25,046 nucleotides of DNA, from NCBI GenBank assembly GCA_021837545.1, contig JAKBFR010000025.1, positions 1 to 25,046 of the forward strand, written 5' to 3'. The notes under the pieces were generated by a model, which was not told the origin of the DNA, searched no databases, and was given only the letters and a program-made list of their open reading frames with translations. Positions within the stretch are counted from its first letter, which is position 1; every line of letters begins with the position of its first letter. This DNA is from Bacillota bacterium. GTDB taxonomy: Bacteria; Bacillota_A; Clostridia; Clostridiales; Clostridiaceae. Below, in pieces: positions 8,343 through 17,750 of the stretch. A program made the translations under genes and the position numbers.

Positions 8343-9401
8343 TTATTGACCAGTTATTTTTACGTAAACTTCGCCATAAACTCCTGATCCGTCCTTCGCA
8401 GTTGCCTTTACAGTAACTGTTCCATTTGATACTGCTGTTAATTTACCAGAAGTACTTATAGTTGCTTCTCCAGTTGTATTATTTGTGTTATTTGAAACTG
8501 ACCATGTTACTGTTTGATCAGTTGCATCACTTGGATATACCTTTTTTGTCATTTGTAAGCTTCCGTTCTTAGTTGTAATTTGAGCTAAATTACTTGAGCC
8601 TGAAACTGCGATAGTTTCAACTTTTATAGTATCAGGAGTTGAGCTAGTATCTTCTTCCCATTGAGCATATAAAGTAATATCTTTTTTAATTATTATCTTA
8701 TCATCATACTCGTAGCTTGTACCCTCTCCATTACTATCAGTATTCCATTCAACAAATGCATATCCGCTCTTCGTAGGTTTATATAAAGTCATATTTGTAT
8801 CTTCATCAACAGTTCTCGTCTTAAGTAGTTCCTCATTACCGTCTTCAACATAAGGATCTTTAAACTTAACCTTGTATTGCTTAACTTGTTTTGAACCATC
8901 TGTTGGAATATCACTTGACATACTTGACCCTTCACTTACTATTTGACTTGGTACATAAGGAAGCGTGCTGTTCCCATAATAATCAAATCCTTTAATAGGC
9001 ATTGGTACATCAGTTCCTATGCAGACTCCATTATCATCAATATTATAAAGTATCCCATTTATAATACAATTACCTTTTTGCATTTCTCCACTTTGGGTAA
9101 ACACATAAATCTTCCCTTCAATTTGGATTACTCCACTCTGCATAATTCCACTTAAATCTAGATAATACCATTCACCATTGCTACTAATCCATCCGGTTCT
9201 CATTTGCCCAATGTCATCAAAGAAATACCATGCACCACTTATTTGTCTCCAACCTGTAGCATAACTATATCCTTCTGTATAACTCCAATTTCCATAATAA
9301 TTTTTAACCCAAGCAGCTGATACGCCTATAGGAGCTAATGTAATCAATGTTGAAATGGTAACACTTGCAGCAATAAGCTTCTTTAAAATTTTGTGCTTCA
9401 T
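8343..9401 (-). CDS. Secreted wall-binding protein with InlB-type and BIG2 domains, short paralogue
   Basis: This 352-residue surface protein has a signal peptide (1-29, ending GVSA). About five aromatic wall-binding repeats follow at the N-terminus (31-129), then a linker (130-172). Next is one InlB B-repeat/Flg_new domain (173-251; FKDP...YKPTKSGYAFVEWNT...LYAQW) and one BIG2 Ig-like domain (252-352). The order, including the PMPIKGFDYYGN-type linker, is that of the 9549-12983 protein, but with one BIG2 copy instead of nine. Anchor repeats at the N-terminus put the Ig-like part outward. ATG at 9401 has GAGGAGGAA upstream. No catalytic residues are recognised; adhesion or matrix binding is an inference from the domains. 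Confidence 0.9.
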   Translation of the reverse strand: MKHKILKKLIAASVTISTLITLAPIGVSAAWVKNYYGNWSYTEGYSYATGWRQISGAWYFFDDIGQMRTGWISSNGEWYYLDLSGIMQSGVIQIEGKIYVFTQSGEMQKGNCIINGILYNIDDNGVCIGTDVPMPIKGFDYYGNSTLPYVPSQIVSEGSSMSSDIPTDGSKQVKQYKVKFKDPYVEDGNEELLKTRTVDEDTNMTLYKPTKSGYAFVEWNTDSNGEGTSYEYDDKIIIKKDITLYAQWEEDTSSTPDTIKVETIAVSGSSNLAQITTKNGSLQMTKKVYPSDATDQTVTWSVSNNTNNTTGEATISTSGKLTAVSNGTVTVKATAKDGSGVYGEVYVKITGQ

Positions 9402-9433
9402 TTTTAGTTCCTCCTCATATTACCTGGTTGTTT

Positions 9434-9467
9434 GGTCAAGTTATATCCTTATAACTTGACCATTTTT
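9434..9467. terminator. Strong hairpin between two paralogous surface genes
   Basis: GGTCAAGTTATA (9434-9445) and TATAACTTGACC (9450-9461) form a perfect 12-bp stem with a four-base loop. The U-tract (ATTTTTTCTTT) follows it on the plus strand only. Its place between the stop of the 9549 gene and the start of the 8343 gene suggests it ends or attenuates the minus-strand transcript, but the polarity of the U-tract argues for the plus strand. Confidence 0.6.
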
Positions 9468-9489
9468 TCTTTAGTGTGTTCTACTTCCT

Positions 9490-9528
9490 ATTGCGTCCTC
9501 TAATTCTGTAATAATTCTAGGAGGCAAT
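9490..9528 (-). repeat. Possible degenerate 3' hairpin module
   Basis: An imperfect hairpin (ATTGC...GCAAT with a TCCT/AGGA inner pair) lies 21-59 bases after the stop codon of the 9549 gene. It is preceded on the coding strand by GTAATTTGG, reminiscent of the ATGATTTGG before the clear modules at 22604-22912. The ACTTAC and GTTTCC frames are not preserved, so membership is doubtful. Confidence 0.3.
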
Positions 9529-9548
9529 TTTCCCTTCCAAATTACGTT

Positions 9549-12500
9549 TTAAGTAATTGTTATAGTTTTTGTAAAGCTCTTCCCTGATCCATCATTAGCA
9601 GTTGCTGTTACCATTATTGTTCCAGCAGACACTGCTGTTAATTTTCCACTCGCATCAATTGTTGCATGAATAGAAGCTCCTGTTCCTCCAAAATCTGTTA
9701 CAGTCCATGTTACAGTTTTATTTGTTGAATTAGTTGGATTTATAACTGTTGCTAATTGTAATGTCTTTCCAGATACTACAGTATCTAATCCAGTTATTGA
9801 AACATCTGTTACTAGAATAATTTGTCCACTTATTGTAATTACTTTTCCTCCCGTAATTACTTGTGTTCCACCTAAAATCGTAGCATTTGCTCTTACTGTA
9901 ACTGTTCCATTTGCTATTGCTGTTAATTTTCCAGTACTATCAACTGAAGCTTTTCCTGTCATTGTTGTTCCTGTATCTCCAGCTTGTTCAACTGACCATG
10001 TTACTGCTGATGGTGTAGTAGTTGCATTAGTTGGAAATACACTTGCTTGCATTTGTAGACTTCCTTTATCACCTGTTATTACAGCAGTCTCAGTTGCTCC
10101 AACAACACTATCAATTATAGGATAACCCTTTAATGTAAATGCTGTTGCTTTAACAATTTGTCCACTTATTGTTATTATTGGTGATAATCCAACAATTCCA
10201 GAGCCATCTTTAGCCGTTGCAATAACCGTAACTGTTCCATCTGCTGCTGCAGTTAAAAGTCCATTTACATCAATTGTTGCATTACCAGTCATTAAAGTTC
10301 CAGCATCTCCAGCTTTTTCAACTGACCATGTAACATCTTGGTTAGTTGCAGTAGTTGGTGATATTCCTACTTGCATTTGTAACGTTCCCTTATCAGTTGT
10401 TATTGCTGTACCACCACTTACTGAAATATCAGTAACCTTGACTTGTGGAACTATTGTTACTTTTTGTGACTTAGTAATTCCTTTTCCATTATCAGTAGTT
10501 GCTACAACATTAACATCACCAATTGATGTTGCAGTTAATAATCCAGTAGTTGAATTAATTGTTGCTCCTCCAGTATATCCAGCTGGATTTTCAATGCTCC
10601 ATGTTACATTTTGATATGTTGCATCTGTATTTACTGCTGCACTCATTTGAAGCGTACCCTTAACTTCTATTTGATTATTGGTATTATCTGAAGTTATTGC
10701 TATATCGCTTACTTGAATATATTGTCCTCTTAAAGTAATATCTTTAGTTCCTGTAATTACTGTTAAATCATCATTAGTTACAGACGCTTTTATTGTAACT
10801 GTTCCATTTGATACAGCTTTTAAAAGTCCATTCTCGTTTATTGATGCAGCTCCTGTCCCATTAATTACTGACCATGTAACGGCTGAAGAAGTTGTAGTTG
10901 TATATGTTGGTAATAAAGTTGCAATCATTTGTAATGTTCCATCATCAGTTATTATTGATGATAAATTATCTTTTCCAGTTACTATAACGCTTGTTGCAGG
11001 TATTTTACTATTTTGATCTTTCAAAGTTATAGTTCCTTTTCCAATTACTTTACTGCCATCTTTATTAGTAATCATTGCTATTACATCAACAGTTCCATTT
11101 GATTGTGCTGTTAATATTCCATTGCTGTCTATTGTTGCACTTCCTGTTACATTTTCAACTGACCATGTTAATGTATTATAACTTGAACCACCAGGTGTTA
11201 AATTTGTAACCATTTGTAGTTTTCCATTATCACCACCAAGTGCAGCATCAGTTTCTATTGTTGTTGCTCCATCTTTTCCTACTACTTCAACACCTGTTAC
11301 TTTAGTACTTTGTTTAGTTATCGCTATATCTTCAGTTGCAACTTTTCCAGAACCATCTTTAGCCGTTGCAACAACTGTAACTGTACCATCTGCTGATGCA
11401 GTTAAAAGTCCTGAAGAATTTATTGTTGCTTTTCCTGTAGTTCCATTTACAACTGACCATGTTACTAATTTATTAGTTGCAGTTGTTGGTAAAACTGTAG
11501 CACTCATTTGAAGTGTTCCACTAGTTCCACCAAGTGCAGCATCAGTATCAATTGTTTTTGCTCCATCTTTTCCTGCCACTACAATGCTATCTACTGGTAT
11601 TTTAAGAAGTTGTCCACTTATTGCTATAGTTGTACTTCCAACAATTCCTGAACCGTCCTTAGCAGTTGCTTTTACTGTAACTGTTCCATTTGATATTGCA
11701 GTTACAAGCCCCGTACTAGGATCAATGCTTGCACTTCCTGTTCTATCTTCAATTGACCATGTTACATCTTGATTATTTGCATCAGTTGGTAACACACTTG
11801 CCTTCATTTGCAACGTTCCACCATTAGCTGTTATTGTAGAAACTCCGGTGTTGCTAGTCACTGAGATTTGACTTACAGGTACTATTACCTCTGTTGCACT
11901 TACTGTTACTTCCTTCATTCCACTTATATTTGATCCATCTTTAGCTGTTGCTTTTACTGTAACTGTTCCGTTTGTTACCCCTGTTAATACTCCATTGCTA
12001 TCAATAGTTGCTTTTCCTGTACCAGAAGTTACAGACCATGTTACATTTGAATTAGATGCACCACTTGGTGATACCTCTGCTGTCATTTGAGTAGTACTAT
12101 TTAAAGTAACATATGAACTACCCTTTACAGTAATACCATCTACATATGTAGCTGTATCATCTGTCCATTGAGCATATAAATTTATATCTTCTTTTACTTT
12201 TATACTATCGCTATCAGCATAACTCTTTCCTGATCCATCACTCTTAGTATTCCAACTTGCAAAAACATATGCAACTTTAGTTGGTGCATATAAATCAATT
12301 GTCTTTCCATTTTTAGCGCTCATTGTCTTAAGCTCTGCTCCATTAGTATCTTTAAATCTGACTTTAAATGTTCTTCCTTGATTTGGATCATCATCAGATA
12401 CACTTTGATCTTTAATAACTTCATTAAATCTTGAATCCGTTGGTGATGAAGTAGTTGAATTATTATCAGAATTCTTTAAAACTGTTAACACATTTCCTGA

Positions 12501-12983
12501 ATCATCAAATTCTTTATCCGGCGTTGGTACTTTCATACCTACAACTTCTCCATTTGAACCAATAGTATAAAATTGTCCATCAATTACCGTATTCCTAGTT
12601 TTTGCAACTCCATTATCACCCAACATATAAACTTTTCCTGCTACATTAATGGTTCCTGTTTGCATTGCCCCACTTGAATCTGCATAATATAAATTCTTAT
12701 TATAGTTAATCCAACCTGTTTTTAACACTCCATTATTTTGCAGGAAATACCATGAACTTCCAGCCTTAAGCCATCCAGTTTGCATTTTTCCATTATCATC
12801 AAAATAATATAATTGCCCATCAATTCTTTTCCACCCCGTCATTTTTTGATTATCTTGAGTATAATACCAATTATTTTGATAATCCTTTACCCACTCAGCT
12901 GAAGCCCTAATTGGAACTAATGTACATAATGTTGTTGAAATCATAGTTCCTAAAATTATTTTACTTATAAATTTCCGTCTCAT
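9549..12983 (-). CDS. Large secreted wall-binding protein with nine BIG2 Ig-like repeats
   Basis: This 1144-residue surface protein has a signal peptide (1-29, ending IRASA). Six or seven aromatic wall-binding repeats follow (30-148), then a linker, one InlB-type B-repeat (204-275; YAPTKVAYVFASWNT...LYAQW), and nine consecutive BIG2 Ig-like domains (280-1144). These are recognised by the recurring VTWSV, GLLTA and GTVTVKATAKDGSG motifs. The domains are about 90-110 residues each and are separated by ISGQ-type ends. Such stacks form stiff stalks that hold the distal end away from the wall; this is known of the family, not seen here. There is no LPXTG motif, so retention rests on the N-terminal repeats. 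Similar DNA between BIG2 units makes size change by recombination likely. ATG at 12983 follows GGGGGAA. Confidence 0.92.
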   Translation of the reverse strand: MRRKFISKIILGTMISTTLCTLVPIRASAEWVKDYQNNWYYTQDNQKMTGWKRIDGQLYYFDDNGKMQTGWLKAGSSWYFLQNNGVLKTGWINYNKNLYYADSSGAMQTGTINVAGKVYMLGDNGVAKTRNTVIDGQFYTIGSNGEVVGMKVPTPDKEFDDSGNVLTVLKNSDNNSTTSSPTDSRFNEVIKDQSVSDDDPNQGRTFKVRFKDTNGAELKTMSAKNGKTIDLYAPTKVAYVFASWNTKSDGSGKSYADSDSIKVKEDINLYAQWTDDTATYVDGITVKGSSYVTLNSTTQMTAEVSPSGASNSNVTWSVTSGTGKATIDSNGVLTGVTNGTVTVKATAKDGSNISGMKEVTVSATEVIVPVSQISVTSNTGVSTITANGGTLQMKASVLPTDANNQDVTWSIEDRTGSASIDPSTGLVTAISNGTVTVKATAKDGSGIVGSTTIAISGQLLKIPVDSIVVAGKDGAKTIDTDAALGGTSGTLQMSATVLPTTATNKLVTWSVVNGTTGKATINSSGLLTASADGTVTVVATAKDGSGKVATEDIAITKQSTKVTGVEVVGKDGATTIETDAALGGDNGKLQMVTNLTPGGSSYNTLTWSVENVTGSATIDSNGILTAQSNGTVDVIAMITNKDGSKVIGKGTITLKDQNSKIPATSVIVTGKDNLSSIITDDGTLQMIATLLPTYTTTTSSAVTWSVINGTGAASINENGLLKAVSNGTVTIKASVTNDDLTVITGTKDITLRGQYIQVSDIAITSDNTNNQIEVKGTLQMSAAVNTDATYQNVTWSIENPAGYTGGATINSTTGLLTATSIGDVNVVATTDNGKGITKSQKVTIVPQVKVTDISVSGGTAITTDKGTLQMQVGISPTTATNQDVTWSVEKAGDAGTLMTGNATIDVNGLLTAAADGTVTVIATAKDGSGIVGLSPIITISGQIVKATAFTLKGYPIIDSVVGATETAVITGDKGSLQMQASVFPTNATTTPSAVTWSVEQAGDTGTTMTGKASVDSTGKLTAIANGTVTVRANATILGGTQVITGGKVITISGQIILVTDVSITGLDTVVSGKTLQLATVINPTNSTNKTVTWTVTDFGGTGASIHATIDASGKLTAVSAGTIMVTATANDGSGKSFTKTITIT

Positions 12984-13066
12984 GAAAACTTCCCCCTATA
13001 TATGTTTTTTCTAATATGTTTTTCTTAATATATTTCTACTAGTAATAATCTCTTGTTTATTTTAAT

Positions 13067-13181
13067 ATGTATGTTGCAATTATTAATGCTCAATGCTCAA
13101 TGTTCAATACTCAATTCTTAATGCTTAATTATTATATGATTTTTTAAATTAACAATGAATAATTATTTTTGCAACATATAT
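13067..13181. mobile_element. 115-bp MITE-like element, second family
   Basis: Its ends are ATGTATGTTGCAA (13067) and TTGCAACATATAT (13181), a 13-bp inverted repeat with one mismatch. Inside are TCAATGN-type 7-bp tandem units followed by a TTATATGATTTTT segment and a CAATGAATAATTATTTTTGCAAC segment. A homologous copy lies at 20486-20598. Both copies are upstream of a minus-strand surface-protein gene. Confidence 0.7.
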
Positions 13182-13390
13182 CTGTATTTTATTATAAACT
13201 TTATTCTTTAACTAATCCCAAATTGCCCACAACTTACCCTAAAGAGCATAAATGCGCACATTTCTAATTTCAATACACATAATATACTTTATTATCGATA
13301 CATTTTAATATAACTAAATAGTTATAACACCATATTATATCAAACCTATCATATAAGGATAATATTTCTTATGAAAATTGAAATAAATAA

Positions 13391-13421
13391 ATCCGCTGCA
13401 TCTATTACTGATGTAGTGGAT
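13391..13421 (-). terminator. Terminator for the 13663-15753 transcript
   Basis: ATCCACTACATC pairs with GATGCAGCGGAT on the minus strand, followed by the U-rich TTATTTATTT. It lies beyond the palindromic element at 13443-13674, so that element would be part of the 3' untranslated region. The stretch 13182-13382 holds no other feature I can name. Confidence 0.65.
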
Positions 13422-13442
13422 CTAATTAATAAATATTCCATA

Positions 13443-13674
13443 CTAAAGCGTATAACTTAATTAGAAATAAGGAGCATGCTTTTGTGAAGTGTTGCATCAG
13501 AGGATTTAGCTGTAGATATTTCTTCAGTAGAAGTTGTTCCATTTTTTGCTTGTCCAAATTTTATATTTGGAGCATGCAGAAATGGTGCAACTTCTACTGT
13601 TAGAAATTCACAGCTAAATCCTCAGCAACCGCAACAAATGCATGCTCCTTATTTCTGAATGACTATACGCTTAG
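13443..13674 (+). repeat. Palindromic 3' element, long form (copy C), overlapping a stop codon
   Basis: The outer inverted repeats are CTAAAGCGTATA (13443) and TATACGCTTAG (to 13674). The main stem is AGAAATAAGGAGCATGC (13463-13479) against its perfect complement (13640-13656). Inner helices follow (GAGGATTT/AAATCCTC; AGTAGAAGTTG/CAACTTCTACT) with an apical TCCAAAT/ATTTGGA. Between the helices lie segments shared with copies B and D: TTTTGTGAAGTGTTGCATCA, GTTGTTCCA and TGCTTGT. The last codons and the TAG stop (13663-13665) of the 13663-15753 gene lie inside the right terminal repeat. Confidence 0.8.
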
Positions 13675-15753
13675 ACTTCCATCTGAATTGAAAATGTATT
13701 TTGTTCCATCTATATATCTTGAACCTGTTATCATTATTCCATTAATATTGAAATAATAGGATTTACCATCTACAGTAACCCATTCATTTTTCTTCATCTT
13801 ACCATTAACATCATCTAAATAGCATAAACCATCTGATGACTCTGCCCAACCTGTCTTCATTGATCCATCCTCATTTGCACAGTACCAACTGCCATTTGAT
13901 CTAAACCATCCTGTTTGCAAAGCGCCTGTTGGATCTTTAAAGTAATACCATGCCGTCCCTAATTGAAGCCAATCATTAGCTACTTCTCCATTATCTTTTA
14001 AATAATACCATTTGCCATCAGACCATTTCCAAGTTGAAGTTGCCATTGAACCATCTTTATTAAAATAATACCAATAATCTTCAATCTTAAACCAATCTTT
14101 TGTCATCTTCCCATCAGCTTTTAGATAATAATTTTTACCACCATCATTAACCCATTGCATTTTTTTAACTGCTCCATCTTCACCGACAAAGTATCTGTCT
14201 CCATTATCTTGAACCCATTGACTAAATAATTCATATCCCCTTTTCTTATCAAAACAACATTTTTTGCCATCAACTATTTGCCATCCTGTTTCCATAGCTC
14301 CATCAATTCTATTGAAATAATAAGTCTTGCCATCGATTTTTTGAACACCCTTTAAACTTACTCCATCTTTGTCATAATAATAGATATATCCATCTCTTTT
14401 TCCCCAACCTTTACTATTATCAAATCTGTCAAAAACCTTGTCCCAAGCTTCATTTACATCACTATTTTTGTCATTAAGTGAATCAGTCAAATCATTTAAG
14501 GAGTCACTTAAATCATCAATGGAACCAGTTACTCCATTAATAGTATCACCTATACCACTATTGTCTATTACATTTCCAATTTCAGAAGTTACATTTGGAA
14601 TCATAGTATATGTTCCGATCTTTATCATTCCTTTTATCGTATCTCCAATAGTACTCAAATTCATACTATTTATTGTAGAATCCAATAATGCTTTTTCAAA
14701 AGCTTCAACTGGAAGTGCATACTGATAATTCTTTGAAGTTAAATCCTTAGTAGTTAAAGATATACCTAATATTGTAGTACTTATACCTTGAGAACTTAAA
14801 TCTATACTAGAAGTAAATCCTTTCAAATTAGTCACATCTGAAAAACTAATAACGTTCAATATATCTGTTGAATTAGCACTTTTAGCGCCTTTAGAAATTT
14901 GAAGCATGTTATAAACTGGATTATTAATTGCATATACTTTGTTATTAGCATAATCCATGATATTTATATCAAGTCCATCACAAATCACCTTAGTATTAGA
15001 TACACTTAAGTCAATTGTTTCACCGTATTTTAACCCACCACTTAAAGGTAGTGATGGAACTAACGCAAGACTACTATAAGTTGCAGTTTCCTCAGTTGCA
15101 TTATAAGTATCTACTGGATTTAGTGCAAGACCCAAAGTCCCTCCAACAGCAAATCCTTGTGCTGCTGTGCTTGTTCCATAACTTACAGTATATTTATATA
15201 CCGGTATATCTTTTGCTTCTTCTTTCACCATTGCAATAATTTCTGTATTGGATAAACTTCCCATAGATTGCAATTTAGTTAATACTCCACTTGCTGATAA
15301 CTTCAATGTAGTTCCTTTTTGTATTAACGTTTGAGATCCAATACTTTGCCCATAGGCAATTAACTGAATTCCTCCAGTTTCTACTGCTGTTACTCCAGCT
15401 ATAATTTTAATCATATTATTAGTCAATGTTTGTGCAATTGTTCCTGCCGCCGTATCGTCTAAGGTATAAGAAAGGCTTCCACACTCCTCAAATTGAGAAA
15501 CTGTAGCGCTTGTACTAATATTGCTATATACTGCATTTAATTTAGTAGGTATCATTGCTGCTTCTACAGTTTTTAATGCTTCTTCATCAGTACTAGCCAG
15601 TGCTAAGTTATTATTTTGTGAATCTAAAATTATTTGTGAGTTATCATTAACTGCTGCCTTTGCATCTATCGAAAATATATTCAAAGGAGCTATTGTAACA
15701 ATACTTGTCCCAATTAGTACCAATGCCACTATTTTATTAATTCTTCGTATCAT
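13663..15753 (-). CDS. Secreted cell-wall-binding repeat protein with an unrecognised N-terminal domain
   Basis: This 696-residue exported protein starts at the ATG at 15753, which follows GGAGG by eight bases. A TTG five codons earlier overlaps that ribosome binding site and is rejected. A signal peptide of about 33 residues is followed by a region (about 34-395) that I do not recognise. It is rich in Ser, Thr, Leu and Ile, with alternating hydrophobic strands and a motif-like TLDDTAAGTIAQTLTNN stretch. A polar Asp/Asn/Ser linker with the repeat SLNDLTDSLND (about 415-430) leads to about twelve aromatic wall-binding repeats (449-696). Several repeats are irregular (for example KKCCFDKKRG in place of KWYYLNxxG). 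The final residues LSV and the stop codon are supplied by the palindromic element. Confidence 0.87.
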   Translation of the reverse strand: MIRRINKIVALVLIGTSIVTIAPLNIFSIDAKAAVNDNSQIILDSQNNNLALASTDEEALKTVEAAMIPTKLNAVYSNISTSATVSQFEECGSLSYTLDDTAAGTIAQTLTNNMIKIIAGVTAVETGGIQLIAYGQSIGSQTLIQKGTTLKLSASGVLTKLQSMGSLSNTEIIAMVKEEAKDIPVYKYTVSYGTSTAAQGFAVGGTLGLALNPVDTYNATEETATYSSLALVPSLPLSGGLKYGETIDLSVSNTKVICDGLDINIMDYANNKVYAINNPVYNMLQISKGAKSANSTDILNVISFSDVTNLKGFTSSIDLSSQGISTTILGISLTTKDLTSKNYQYALPVEAFEKALLDSTINSMNLSTIGDTIKGMIKIGTYTMIPNVTSEIGNVIDNSGIGDTINGVTGSIDDLSDSLNDLTDSLNDKNSDVNEAWDKVFDRFDNSKGWGKRDGYIYYYDKDGVSLKGVQKIDGKTYYFNRIDGAMETGWQIVDGKKCCFDKKRGYELFSQWVQDNGDRYFVGEDGAVKKMQWVNDGGKNYYLKADGKMTKDWFKIEDYWYYFNKDGSMATSTWKWSDGKWYYLKDNGEVANDWLQLGTAWYYFKDPTGALQTGWFRSNGSWYCANEDGSMKTGWAESSDGLCYLDDVNGKMKKNEWVTVDGKSYYFNINGIMITGSRYIDGTKYIFNSDGSLSV

Positions 15754-15848
15754 ATTTATCGCCTCCAAAATATCTACTCATATTATATCATTTATACTCG
15801 TCAGTTCAAATACTTTTCCAATACCAACGTACACTTTCCAATTAATTA

Positions 15849-15897
15849 AAAATAACCATAAAGCTAATCATATTGAAATTAGCTTTATGGCTATTTT
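15849..15897 (-). terminator. Terminator of the 15925-17229 chemoreceptor gene
   Basis: ATAGCCATAAAGCTAAT pairs with ATTAGCTTTATGGTTAT on the minus strand, followed by TTTTT. It starts 28 bases after the stop codon. Unlike the surface-protein genes of the region, no extra 3' element lies between stop codon and terminator. Confidence 0.8.
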
Positions 15898-15924
15898 AAA
15901 TTGTTAATTTTATTGTATTGAATT

Positions 15925-17229
15925 TTATAATTTGAATCTTTGTACTAATTCAGTTAAATTCATTGCTATTGTAGCTTGTTCTGTTGCTGCATTTGCCACT
16001 TGATCCATAGCTGAAGAACTTGCATCTATTTCGCTTTGTATTTCTTCACTATTAAGAGATGCTTTTTGCACATCTGATGCTGTAGTTTGAAGAGCCTTAG
16101 TTATTTCTTCAACTGTAGCTTCAACCTCTTGTGCCATTGCAACTAACTCCTCTGACATGGAGCTTACAAAGTCACCATCATTGCTATATTTTTCCCCAAT
16201 TTTAGCATAATCTTGTAATTGTTTATCAATATCTGTTGACATAAAATTAAGTATATCATTACTATTTTCAGCAAGATTTTTAACTGCCTCGTTTATCTTA
16301 GATATTGTATTTTGAATAGTTATAACGGTTTGTGATGATTCCTCTGCAAGTTTTCTAACTTCCTCTGCAACAACTGCAAAACCTCTACCTGAATCTCCTG
16401 CTCTCGCTGCTTCAATAGCTGCATTTAGCGCTAAGAGATTAGTTTGCTCTGCAATTCCAGCTATTATATCTGCCATAACTTTTACTTCTTGAACAACTTT
16501 AGCATCTTCAATGGCCTTTATTATATTTATTTCTTTTTGTTCACGAACTTTCACTGTATTTTCTATTGCAATTTTACTATCTTTTTTTACTTGTTCAGCT
16601 CTTCTCTTAATCTTTTCAGCATTTGTACTTCCTTCAGATGCTTTTGCTGCTAAATTTTCCATACTTGAATTAACTTCTTCAATAGATGCTGCAATCTCCT
16701 GTGCTGTAGCACTTGTTTCAGTCATTGTCATAGCTATATTTTTTGATGAATTATCAACTTGGTCAAGCTTAGCTGATACTTCTTCTGCACTTGCTGAAAG
16801 TTCTTCGCTTAATGAACCTATATTGCAAGATTCATTAAGTATTGTAGAAATAAGCCCTCTAATATTCTTTTGAGAAGTATTTAATTCATTTGCTATATTC
16901 CCAAGTTCATCATTTTTAGTAATTTTAATGTCTTCTGCAAAATCATATTCAGCTAATCTTATAGCAAAATTCTTAATAACATTTAACCTTAAAATTATAT
17001 TTCTATGCATGTAAATTGCTGCACTGACAGCAATTATTAAGCTTATACTACTTAATATTATTATTGTTGTAATATCTTTAGCTAGTGTAGTTCCAGTCGC
17101 TAATCCATTTTTTATATCATTAATTTGTTTAAAATTTACAACTGCTGATATAAATACTATTAAGCACATAACGGCATATGACATTATTAGTTTAGCCTTT
17201 AGCGACACATTTTTTTTCTCTTTGTTCAT
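15925..17229 (-). CDS. Methyl-accepting chemotaxis protein lacking a sizeable external sensor
   Basis: This 434-residue chemoreceptor-like protein has membrane helix 1 (about 11-33), a loop of only about 20 residues (34-52), membrane helix 2 (about 53-73), a HAMP domain (about 74-125), and the methylation/signalling coiled coil with the hairpin tip [21 protein letters not shown] (258-278). The external sensor that usually lies between the two helices is essentially absent. It may sense an intramembrane or cytoplasmic signal, or depend on a partner; an internal deletion of a longer receptor is also possible. ATG at 17229 is preceded by GGGGGAA. It sits between two surface-protein genes and has its own terminator. 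The 300 bases upstream (17230-17530) contain nothing I can identify. Confidence 0.93.
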   Translation of the reverse strand: MNKEKKNVSLKAKLIMSYAVMCLIVFISAVVNFKQINDIKNGLATGTTLAKDITTIIILSSISLIIAVSAAIYMHRNIILRLNVIKNFAIRLAEYDFAEDIKITKNDELGNIANELNTSQKNIRGLISTILNESCNIGSLSEELSASAEEVSAKLDQVDNSSKNIAMTMTETSATAQEIAASIEEVNSSMENLAAKASEGSTNAEKIKRRAEQVKKDSKIAIENTVKVREQKEINIIKAIEDAKVVQEVKVMADIIAGIAEQTNLLALNAAIEAARAGDSGRGFAVVAEEVRKLAEESSQTVITIQNTISKINEAVKNLAENSNDILNFMSTDIDKQLQDYAKIGEKYSNDGDFVSSMSEELVAMAQEVEATVEEITKALQTTASDVQKASLNSEEIQSEIDASSSAMDQVANAATEQATIAMNLTELVQRFKL

Positions 17230-17558
17230 TTCAATTTCCCCCTAATTCTTCTGTCTTCTAATATCAATTTGTAATTACCATATAAGGCACAATCAAAAAA
17301 ATAGCAAGTCCATGTGCCTAAAATATAATTGTCATGTGCTTTTATAAACATAATGATAATTAATAATATATTTAAACTCAAATGGAACATTACATATTTA
17401 AATTATATTGTTTTAAACACACATCAATCAATTTAATCTTAGCTAAAACTGATAATTGACATACATTCCTAGTATTAATAATATCACTATTTTTTCCTCT
17501 ATTCAACAAATATTGCCAATATACTCTTCAAAAAAACTACTTATGAGTATAATCCGCC

Positions 17559-17750
17559 GAAATAAGGGGGCATGCATTTGCTCCAGTTACGGAAGATTTT
17601 GATGGGTGCTTCTAAGATTATAAGTTGTACCCAAAATGCTTGCTTCAAAGGCACGCTTTGAACAAGCATATTTGGAACAACTTATAATCAAGAAGCGCAG
17701 CCATCAAAATCTTCAATGTAACATTCCGCAAAAGCAGGCCCCCTCATTTC
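17559..17750 (-). repeat. Palindromic element, long form (copy B)
   Basis: The outer stem is GAAATAAGGGGGCATGC (17559-17575) against GCAGGCCCCCTCATTTC (17734-17750). Inner helices AAGATTTTGATGG/CCATCAAAATCTT and GATTATAAGTTGT/ACAACTTATAATC lead to an apical TTCAAAG/CTTTGAA. On the minus strand the loop segments TTTTGCGGAATGTTACATTG, GTTGTTCCA and TGCTTGTTCAAA match copy C, while the helices differ in sequence and remain paired. The flanks (ACTTATGAGTATAATCCGCC on the left; CATAGTATAAGTACAACTT on the right) are shared with A and D. Unlike the other copies it does not adjoin a recognised stop codon. Confidence 0.8.

Noticed and set aside
13080..13135. CRISPR-like array from the TCAATGN repeats
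   Set aside because: The units are 7 bp in direct tandem with no spacers, and no cas gene is in the window.
15754..15768. TTG start five codons upstream of the 13663-15753 gene
   Set aside because: The TTG overlaps the GGAGG that serves the ATG at 15753.
15521..15907. Open reading frame of 128 codons on the plus strand
   Set aside because: It lies mainly opposite the start of the 13663-15753 gene, has no ribosome binding site, and its composition reflects the complement of that gene.
16444..16873. Overlapping plus-strand reading frames of 69 and 120 codons
   Set aside because: They lie entirely within the second chemoreceptor gene on the other strand, overlap each other, and have no start signals.
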